Below are positions 23,333 through 32,474 of a DNA stretch of 64,000 nt, piece after piece (position 1 is the stretch's first letter; every line of letters starts with the position of its first letter). The translations under genes and the position numbers were made by a program. A model generated the notes under the pieces. The model did no database searches, was not told where the DNA came from, and worked only from the letters and a program-made list of their open reading frames with translations. This DNA comes from Xiphydria camelus (lineage: Eukaryota > Arthropoda > Insecta > Hymenoptera > Xiphydriidae), in NCBI GenBank assembly GCA_963678675.1, contig OY783198.1, forward strand, positions 7,259,001 to 7,323,000. Reading direction: 5' to 3'.

Positions 23333-23967
23333 TACACTGAGAAAACGTTTGATTTATAGTTAGTATACGTATACTCGATTATGGAAAAAGAAATATTTAT
23401 TTAGAAGAAGCAAATATTCGTTAACTATTATACCGAGAAAATAATGTATTCGTAGTTAAAATATTTATTCAGGAGAAGCAAATATACGTTAGCTATTATA
23501 TCGAAAAAGTAGTGTATTCGTAGTTAATAAATGTTCGTTTGAATATGGCGTAATAAACATTTTATTGGATCAAGTAAATATTCCTTAATTATTATGATAT
23601 TTATTTGGCACAATTTGATCCTTCGAGGCAACCATTTGAATGAAATAAAGATTTTAATAATAGGCAACATATATTTTCTTGCTCTAACGAAATATTTATT
23701 TTACCGTATTTGAAATTACATTTATTAAAACACGTTCCATGCCACGTGTACCATTTCTGATACACGTTAGTGTACCACAAATGGTACACGTGGCACGGAA
23801 CGTGTTAACTATTAATAAACTGTTTTCTCGGTGTACTCTTTTTTTGTTGAAATAAAAGTGACATTCTAATAATTAGCATATGTTTACTTGGCCTAACGAA
23901 GTATTTATTTCGCTATAATCAAGTATATACATTTATTAACTACAAATAAACCCTTCTCTCTGGGTAG
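23333..23967. repeat. Composite of CACTGAGAAA-family foldbacks with nested TTAA element
   Basis: It starts TACACTGAGAAAACG, with further family ends inside (TATACCGAGAAAATAAT near 23440, TTTTCTCGGTGTA near 23823-23835) and a last right arm ending near 23967 (CTACAAATAAACCCTTCTCT). Arms match 13883-14051 and 42383-42609. The pattern suggests repeated insertion or duplication of the same family. The hairpin 23725-23808 sits inside. Confidence 0.6.
23725..23808. repeat. Short piggyBac-like MITE, second copy
   Basis: A hairpin with CACGTTCCATGCCACGTGTA on the left and GGTACACGTGGCACGGAACGTG on the right (20 bases shown on the left arm only are diagnostic), TTAA at both edges, and two extra A bases after the left TTAA. 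Same family as 13585-13666. Confidence 0.7.
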
Positions 23968-24659
23968 AGAAAGGTGAGGTGAAACGGAACATCCACGTGA
24001 TGTTTCTAGTAATTTACAGTCAAAAGTAGTCCATCGATTATTATTCGATAATTCGAGGCTATAACTTAATGTGGATCGAGATATTTTTTAATTAATTTTT
24101 GATACTTCTCGATTTGGCGTCGTCTCATAAAGGTCGTTCCACCTTATCTTATCTTACCACGTGCGATATATATAATACTATACGGCTATTTTCTAACTAG
24201 CAGACCACCTAAACAACTCATCCGCGTGAAAAACTTAAACAAACTCCGCCATTCGATAAAGATAGACCGAACCAATGAAACTGCAAGGAGGACGATATAT
24301 GTAGAAAATTCAGCAGTAAACGAAAGTGATTAAAAACCCCTTCACTCTGTGCGTCTCACGTGCAGCACACGCGAAAACAGCGTTTTTTCTTTATGGAGGC
24401 TCACGATTTCGGTAAGAAGTCGAGGTTATCGCATGTCCAATACAACCGCTCGAGGAGAGCATCATTTCACGATGCATCGCCAAATGGGGAAATCCTTTTC
24501 GCGGCACGTCACGTTGTTATTAGTATTATACAAACACACTTATCGTATTGTTTCTATGAAAGAAACTGAGAGGTCATTTTTAAATAATAAATATAATAAT
24601 ATATATACTTACAATGTTAGGCTAGTATTCATAGTCAGATCGTTGTAAGATCCCGTACA

Positions 24660-25090
24660 CATTACCATAGACAAGCTCTATTGGAATCTGATATGCTTCT
24701 GACACAGCAATTCCAGATATCTACTAGAAAAGTTTGAGAAGGACGAATAGTAATTCATTGGATTCTATATGTGTATGTGAGATAATAAATAGGGATATAT
24801 ACCAAATTTTATATGTATCTGCAAAAATAAGTCAAATCCCATGAAGGTAATAAAGACATGTACATGCCTTTCTATTTGTAATTATTAATAGAATCTTAAA
24901 AGATTTTATTTGTTTTTGGAAATACACATAGAATACAATACATCCCTACTCATCCCTCTCAGATTTTTACTAGTGGGTATCCGGAACTGCTTTGTCAAGT
25001 TCCCATGGGGACTTAATGGTATTTTTACAAGTTTTCTCTGAGAATCTTAAGACTATCTTATTTCTCGAGATTTGACTATGAATATTCCCG
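24660..25090. repeat. AT-rich dispersed foldback repeat, copy 1
   Basis: The left part has CAGCAATTCCAGATATCTAC and the right part an inverted-type GGGTATCCGGAACTGCTTTG, with TTTTACTAGTGG between. Related copies at about 26870-27170 and 27395-27790 share ATTGGAATCTGATATGCTT, GATTTTTACTAGTGG and the terminal GGAATTGCTG motif. Noncoding. Confidence 0.55.
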
Positions 25091-26216
25091 TGTAGAAAGT
25101 GATTGATCGGGCCCCTACAGGACATGTCACACATTTTTAATTTAGCCCCGTATAGGCACTATCATGGCTTCCACATCAGAATTATTGTGTCGGTAGCCTG
25201 ACCAGGGCCTCGCCGGGCATCCTAGTAATGCATCATCTATGGCGTAGCCTTTAAAGGTCCCGTCGAACAATGTGAGACATACCCTATCGGGCACCTACTA
25301 AGGTTTCCGATCAGAGCCTCGTCAATTTATCAGGAAACCTAATAGGGACCCGAATGATAATAATCAGATTTCAAGAAATAAGACGACCTCGAGGCAGCTT
25401 AGGAGGTGTCTCATTGGCTGAAACGCTATCTTGAGCCCATCGTCTTATATCTATCTTGAAACCTGACTATGAATATTGACCTTTTAGACCTATATTCGTG
25501 ATTCGCTGGGAACACATAGTAGACCCCTGGCTTTGCGGCTTTATCTGCGTTGCAGGAGACATTCATCAAGTAGACGTGTCCGCCTAAAGTCCATCAAAAA
25601 TGGACAGTGCGTATAGTTAAACCTAGCTCGTGTGATTGGCAAGTTGTTACGATAAAGATACGTGAGCGAACAACACAATTGCAACACAACAAGCGATAGC
25701 CCCTTGCCAAGGGGGGCCGACAACCAATTAGTTTATAAGGGATAGCGTTAACTTGTTGTCACACGCTCTTGAGATTCACGAGTGAGAATATATAATGATA
25801 ATATGAACAGTAACATGTATTAAGTAAAGCGATTCGATACGTGCGCTATTTTATATGTGTATAAAATGACGTATTTTTATTGGTTTCAAATTATTCTAAT
25901 TTTATAAATTTATCTTAGATCATGAGAGTGACCACCGTCTGATCCGTTCGTATCAATTTCGTATATTTATATTATAGAATAAAACGATGACGTATATGCC
26001 TTCTGAAGAAATAATATGCAAAAAATTTCTGATAAAACATGTACTCAAATGAGAGAAAGATAAGGTTGATATGCTTATATTGGCACGTGACTACCGTGAT
26101 AAACATTTTGACCCCTGTTTTTTTGTTCTTAGTCCCATTATTCCAATACTCTCGCAAAACCAATTAAATATATATGTAGGTGTTTGATAAAGTTAAGCGT
26201 AAGAAATAGTAAATAA

Positions 26217-26561
26217 CAGCATATGAAGAGCTTTATTCCAAAACTAAGTCCAAAAAATTTGAAAATGGTAATTACTACTTTTTTATTTAATTATGGTATG
26301 GTAACATATATACGTTACATAGGAAACTTAGCCTAAGTCCGTGGACTTAGTTATGTTTGGAATACGATTGAAGAGTGGACTTGGTTTACTTTTGAAACAG
26401 ACATTTGACTTGTGCAGTTGAAATGAGTGGGACATATACCAGTATTGTAGAAAACAAAAACACATCTGGTTTAAAGCCTTTTAAGAGAGGCATGTCTTAT
26501 CTGTATCTCAATTTTAGTAATTTTGGACTTACTTAGTTTTGGAATAAAGCTCTTCATATGG
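26217..26561. repeat. MITE with about 38 bp inverted ends
   Basis: The left end CATATGAAGAGCTTTATTCC continues AAAACTAAGTCCAAAA. The right end is the inverted copy TTTGGACTTACTTAGTTTTG running to AAAGCTCTTCATATG. The interior of about 270 bp has no coding frame. Confidence 0.75.
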
Positions 26562-26592
26562 AAAGTGTGACACGCTTTATACTTACCAGTAA

Positions 26593-26822
26593 TGTCTCCC
26601 TATGTACATGTGATTCGTATCATAAATAATCAGTATTCGATAAACCCCATTCTGTTTTTTAGTTACCTTCATATTTACTGCGAAGTATAAAGCGTTCCAC
26701 CTAGAAAAAGTATCAAATTACCCACCTTAAACATGTAAAAAAATGTTTAGAATTAACTTTAAGAAAGACTTTATCGAATACTGATTATTTATGATACGAA
26801 TCACATGTAAATAGGGAGACAC
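26593..26822. repeat. Foldback element with about 50 bp arms
   Basis: The left arm runs GTCTCCCTATGTACATGTGA through TCGTATCATAAATAATCAGT to ATTCGATAAA. The right arm (26771-26822) is its inverted copy, ending TGTAAATAGGGAGAC. Arms are nearly identical, which suggests recent origin or fold-back turnover. Confidence 0.75.
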
Positions 26823-26869
26823 AAACGAAGGAAGTACAAATAGTTTCCGAAGTGTACTTCCCTATTGAA

Positions 26870-27170
26870 AAGATCCCATAGATCTCCATAGACCATTTTT
26901 ATTGGAATCTGATATGCTTTTAGGTTCTATGTGTATCTGAGATGATAAATAGGGATTTGCCAAGAAAATTGTATATGTATCTATTTCTCTATTTGTTATT
27001 ACTAATAGAACTTTAGAAGAATTTATTCGTTTTTACAGATGGACACAGAGTCTATACAGATTTTTACTAGTGGATAGTTGGGATTGCTGTGTCAAAAGCA
27101 CGTTAAATTTCCATATAAGGATTCTATAGGATTTTTACAAGTTTTCCATAGGAATCTATAAGAATTTATA
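26870..27170. repeat. AT-rich dispersed repeat, copy 2
   Basis: Shares ATTGGAATCTGATATGCTT (about 26901), GATTTTTACTAGTGGATA (about 27059) and TTTTTACAAGTTTTCC with copy 1 at 24660-25090. Confidence 0.55.
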
Positions 27171-27394
27171 TTTTTTCAATAGAATTCTTTCGTTCTATGG
27201 AGAAATGTGATTAAAAGAAAATTAGTATCGGTCTTGGACTCAAGAGCGATAGCTTAAAGTAGCTCAATCCACCCCACATAGCCTTGAGTAGTCTCACGAG
27301 AGTAACATCTTCAAACATTTCATGATCGCGTCCAAGGTTATATTTTCTTCGTAGGAGTTAGTAGTCCTGTGGCAAAAAATGCATAGGTCCATAT

Positions 27395-27790
27395 AAAATC
27401 TTTTAAAAATCCCATACAATTCCTTACGGAAATGTGATATGTATTTGAGAAGAATAAATCGAAATTTATTGTATTCTATACGCATATGTAAAAGCAAATA
27501 AAAACCCATAAAAATGTATGCCGTTCTATCTAACTACCAATTGGGTAATTATCAGTAGAATAACGTTTATATTTACCAATTGGTTATTACCAATAGAACG
27601 ACGTTGATCTTTATAGGATTTTACTGGATTTTACACATACGCATAGAATCCCATAAATTCCAATTTATCCTTCTCAAATTTTAATGGACGGATATCTGGA
27701 ATTGCTGTTTCAAATACACGTTATGTTTCCATATAGAATGATGTGGGATTCATATAGGATTTTATAAGGGTCTATGAATTTTGTATAACG
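27395..27790. repeat. AT-rich dispersed repeat, copy 3
   Basis: Shares the subterminal GATATCTGGAATTGCTG motif and AAATCCCATA-type blocks with copies 1 and 2. Near 27530-27600 a short ACCAATTGGTTATTACC-like duplication is visible. Confidence 0.45.
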
Positions 27791-27864
27791 AAGAGCTTGG
27801 CATCCAAAATACCTTCGTTAACGCCCGCTCGTCTTTGCCATATATGGACATCCGCATTTCTACT

Positions 27865-27992
27865 GCTCTAAAACAATTTCTACTAATTTTAACGCGACAA
27901 ATGTCGCAACGGACCGTCGCGAGGCGTATTAAACGCGCAGACGAACCTGACATTTGTCGCGTTGAAATTAGTAGAAACGATTTTAAAGTATT
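27865..27992. repeat. Foldback element with CpG-rich arms
   Basis: The left arm TTTCTACTAATTTTAACGCG, then ACAAATGTCG, is inverted on the right as TGACATTTGTCGCGTTGAAA and TTAGTAGAAA. The element is 128 bp with a short spacer holding GGACCGTCGCGAGG. Confidence 0.7.
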
Positions 27993-28574
27993 AGCGATAC
28001 GCTGACATATACACACTATCTTATCGGGTGCCGCTCCAATAGCAACGAGAGAGAGAGACCCCCTATAAATCGTTCACACGCCGCGGCCGAGATTGCGGGG
28101 GTCAAATATATATTCGAAGGAACAATATTTTACAATTATACAATAACTTCGCAATACCCGAGCGCGGCCAACGATAACGATTTTAATGCACACGACGAGC
28201 CGGAGTTTCTTCGAAGAAACGCTACCATGCGGGATTTCCCCTCTATCGAAAAATCCGCGTCGCCCCCTTCCTAAATTCGCGGAAAAAATGAGACTTCGAG
28301 AAATGTGTAGTACACAACTCCAAAAAAAAGTTCATCTCGTGTCAACATATTGACACGCCAATTTGTTCTACAATCCGCGTCGTTAGATAATGTTGCAATA
28401 CATTTTTGCACTAATTGAGAAATTAACTCTGGCACAGTTAAGATAATACTTTGTATGCGAGCAATACGAGTCTTTTGCATAACTAATGCATCGATACTTT
28501 GTCGGTGGCCGCTACGACGACCGAATCGCAATGTAGTTTACCGCGTAACGAAATGATAAAAACTCGACCGTTAA

Positions 28575-28980
28575 TTAACACGTTCCGTGCCGCATGGGGC
28601 GTATATGACCCACGCTGAACTTTCCGTTCAGGCCACTTGGAATTCTCATTGAAAAACGAAGAATTCTTTTAAAAATGTATTGTAGAGTCAAATATAGGCA
28701 TCTTACATCATGTATACCGCGTTAATAATAAATTTAATTTTGTATTCTTATTAATATCTAATAACAACAATAAAAAATTTAATTTATTGCTTTGTTGTCT
28801 AATGCATATTAAAATGTATACCCTTTTCTTGTTAATTATGGCTTTGTACTGTTGAAAAATTGTAAGGCATAGATACGTCAAAAACGAGTTTATTTAATCG
28901 TAAGAGTGTGGGTCGTACATACGCCCCACGCGGCCTGAACGGAAAGTCTTCAAAAATCGGTCCGGCACGGAACGTGTTAA
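28575..28980. mobile_element. Nonautonomous piggyBac-like element (TTAA, CACGTTCCGTGCCG ends)
   Basis: TTAA is present at both edges (28575-28578 and 28977-28980) around a 398 bp body. The ends are CACGTTCCGTGCCG and (inverted) CGGCACGGAACGTG. Inside them, second inverted blocks are TTTCCGTTCAGGCC and GGCCTGAACGGAAAG, with ATGGGGCGTATATGACCCAC against GTGGGTCGTACATACGCCCC. No transposase is encoded. It is the longest member of the CACGTTCCGTG family here. Confidence 0.75.
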
Positions 28981-31306
28981 AAGCTACTTCCCTGTACTTT
29001 TTTAAAAGCGATCGACGAACAACAAATCGTCTTTGCGAAAAGAAGAAGCAGCTGAATTACGATCCGTCGGCCCCACAATTTCAATAATAGAGTTCAAGTC
29101 TAAAGTCGCTGCACAAAATCGTACGCTGATTGACATATCTCTGTTTCTTTCCATCAAATGTTTGTGTTATCGGGCGACGCCAACCATTGTAACCCTGTTA
29201 GAGTCGATGTGACCCTTGCCCTACTTCCGCCATATGTAAACCTTGGGTTCCTAAAAACTTTTCTTTTATTTTTCTCTCTTCGCATCTTCATTTCGCACCC
29301 TCGTATGACCGTTATTTCCGTAGATTCAGGGATGACTCCGAGTACCTTCTCCTTTACAATATTTTATGAAGTTTTACGAAGCAAAGGCAGCTCGTACAAA
29401 GTTTTCAGAGCTCGAACTTATCAATTACCCCTGCGGCAAGGAACTCAAGATTTTTCGCGGAAGAGAAAATGTCTCTATTTCTATCGGATCAATCTTTCCG
29501 GTAAGTCGTTGAAAGAATTTGCAAAGAGCCTCGATGTCGAAAAGATTCCTTCATCTGTACGTAACGAGTACGAATCCGATGAATGGAAGTCGACCATACA
29601 CAAAGAGGCAGAGTTTAAAATTCCTATTTATAGTAACGGTAACGATAAAACATCAAATACGATTTATAATCTTACTGCTGCTGCGTTTTGTAGTTGCGAT
29701 AATCATAGATATCGTAAACTGTTATCGATTTTCGATTTTATTTAAAAATAAAGAATTTCTTAATGGTTCTTGTAATAAATGGCACATAACAGAAAATAAA
29801 TTATATGAATGAAACGCATTTTGGTAAAAAAAAAATACAAAAAAACTCTAAAATTCTGAATATTTTATTAACCAAATAATCAAGTAGAGGTACGTAGAAA
29901 TTATGTGTCACTGTTTCATTATACCTATATTCATGTAAATTATATACTTGTCGTCCTCTCCTTAGAGGATTATGTGCCTTTAGAGTCTGGAATTATCAAA
30001 AGGAGAAACAAAACGAACAGTGTTACTCGAAACGAGCGACACGGCGGTTGCTATGGAGTCAGTATCACATTAGCAGATCTCGCATGGGAATTCGCATCTG
30101 GAAATATAAGATAAGTAAGAATAACGTCAGTCGCAAATCGCTGAAAAATCAAGATATATATATGTATAGAAAAAAGGAAAGCCTTTATTCAGGTCCTACA
30201 CACATGTAAGTGAAAATGTAACATAATATATCATTTGTCGGAAGAAAACGGAGAGAATATAAAACGTCTAACTCTGTAGACTGATAAAACATGTAGTAAA
30301 ATCAACCAGATATTGTTAACTAGAAGAGAGTCAATGAACAATATTTGGTTCGTTCAATTACATTTTTTCGTGAGTTTATTATCTCTGAATATCGAGAAAG
30401 AGAGAGTTATAGTTTCCGTATAGAAAGAACCTCGCAACTTTATCGAGTTTCCAATAATATACCAATTACGAAATCATTGATTACCCGTATAGGTATACAT
30501 AAGATGAATCGCAATTTCTGCAGTCAATACGTAACGACGTTATTTATTGTCTGCAGTTACACGAAGGAATTAAATAAATGAGACTACCTACCCCCCTTGT
30601 AATTTGTAATTTCGATTTACGCGAAGGTAGTAATAAGTTCCAACGAGGAGAAAACTTTATAAATTTTAGAACAACTTATTCTTCACTTTTTATTACAGTC
30701 GCGATCATACTCTTACTTCGCGCTAATAGGCTGCTTTTGTCAACATTTTCATTGTTTCATGTAATCACGTAATCTAGAGTACTCTTCAAAGGGATTGAGC
30801 AAACATCTCTATGACCTTTGAAAAATTATGTATTGGTAATTTTTATCTGTAAATCTGCCCCCTTTCACTTTGAACTCTCAATATTATGAATAAATGTATC
30901 GTTCGTAACGACTGCGGTAATTGCAAGGGGAGATTTATGTATCCGATAAAGAAAAGTGGGGGAAGATTACAAAATAACTGTCGCCAAAAGAATAAAATAA
31001 AGCTAGCGAATCCTCGGTCGCACGCGTACGCAGACACGTACACGTTTCGGCGAATCTCGGAATTGAGATTACACTCAGAAAAATAATTGCTGATATTAAA
31101 ATGATATTTTCTTAAACGAACAAGATTTTTTTTCTAAAAATAGTTCCAAAGGAACATACGTTATTGGTTCGAGATAATATTCTCATTTGGTACAAATAAA
31201 AATGCACTTGTGGGACAAAAGAAATTATTATCAATCAAAATACGATGTACTTCAAATATTTTTGTTTCTCTTTGAGAAATTCACCGAATTTCAATTTTAA
31301 AAATAG

Positions 31307-31440
31307 GAGCTGTCCATAAATTACGTAAAGCGATTTTGATGAGTCACACCCACCACCCTCCCCCATATAAGATTCTATAAGACTTCTCTTCCCTCCCCCC
31401 CCCCCCCCCCCCAATATAATATTACGTAAGAAAATTTAAT
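31307..31440. repeat. CTGTCCATAAATTACGTAA repeat with poly-C tract
   Basis: The left block AGCTGTCCATAAATTACGTA pairs loosely with ATATTACGTAAGAAAATTT at its right end. Between them lies a C/T-rich run with about 18 consecutive C bases (31395-31412). A related block occurs near 21559 and 21672. The CTGTCCATAAATTACG motif is, from memory, common in animal repeat families. Confidence 0.5.
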
Positions 31441-31492
31441 TCAACAAATTCGATATAAAAAGGTTTATGGGTCTTCTCAGAGCAACTTTAAT

Positions 31493-32081
31493 TAGGGTAA
31501 GTCCGGGATAGTTCGACCAGTGGGTTAGTTTGACCAGTACCTATAGATTCAATGCGAAGCATCCATATTTGGTAGAAATGCCGTCATAACGTTTAGTTGG
31601 TTCTGCGAAATCACAGCGGCAACTCGCGGTCATTTTCACAAAGATACAACACGTGACACTCTGAGAACAATATTTTCGTCCTACTGATTTTTTTACCGTT
31701 AAATTTTGAACGCACGTTTAGTAATCTGAAAAGGTGAGAATTTCATTTATATAAATATGTTATGAGTTTGTTAGCATACCTAAGTGTGACAAAACTAAGT
31801 TTTGTTACTTTAATTTCATGTTAACCCCCTGGTCGGTCTCACACTAATGAAGTGGTTTAACTAACCCAGCTATTAAGGGTTAGTTGAGCCACAGTATCAT
31901 ATTTATTATTTGTTGCAACTGCATTATGCTTATGTTTTCATGCAACTTTCTAATAAATACTTGTATAGAATTGTTCTCTTTTAATGGGATTTTAATATTT
32001 ATGAAAGCATACATTTCTGGAAAAAGATACTACAATACCTCAAAAAAAAGTGGTCGAACTATTCCGGACTTAGGTACCCTA
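31493..32081. mobile_element. MITE with about 28 bp inverted ends
   Basis: The left end is AGGGTAAGTCCGGGATAGTT then CGACC; the right end is GGTCGAACTATTCCGGACTT then AGGTACCCT. The interior repeats short GGTTAGTTxGACC / GGTTTAACTAACCC motifs but has no convincing coding frame. The length of about 590 bp fits a nonautonomous DNA transposon. Confidence 0.65.
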
Positions 32082-32264
32082 CTTGCTCAAACTGTATGAC
32101 ATTTTAAAAATCTCGCAATACTATTGAAAAACTATTGTTGATTCTTTTTCAACACTTAAGTGAATTTAATTCTTCTTCAATATGTATGTGAGGAATAAAG
32201 GAAGGAATTCCTGTAATATTTTTTACGTAAAATTTACTTTCCCCTCCTATCCTCCTAGCGTGAG

Positions 32265-32310
32265 TTAACACGTTGACTGTCCCCATAAGGAATTTTTTTG
32301 ATCCCCTCAC
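32265..32310. repeat. Solo piggyBac left-end fragment
   Basis: TTAACACGTTGACTGTCCCC followed by ATAAGGAA repeats the left end of the full element at 32475, 210 bp upstream of it. No matching right end of its own was seen, so it is a truncated relative or a duplicated end. Confidence 0.6.
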
Positions 32311-32370
32311 GTCCAACAGTTGTTTTTTAATAGTTTAGTTTTATAATCATAGAATATTATATACCCCGCT

Positions 32371-32399
32371 AGAGAGAGAGAGAGAGAGAGAGAGAGAGG
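32371..32399. repeat. (AG)n microsatellite
   Basis: About 14 uninterrupted AG units between the solo piggyBac end and the full element. Confidence 0.9.
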
Positions 32400-32474
32400 T
32401 GTTAAAAAAATCTTATTATTTTGGTTTTGATGACATGTTCTTATATGACTTATGGATGTATCAGCACATTTTTC

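Noticed and set aside
28271..28531. 86-residue minus-strand frame
   Set aside because: Looked briefly like a helical conserved fragment, but no family could be named and no neighbouring exons join to it.
29158..29745. 195-residue single-exon open frame (+)
   Set aside because: No recognisable motif, no splice context and composition like random AT-rich sequence. It lies in the transposon island; kept only as an unsupported frame.
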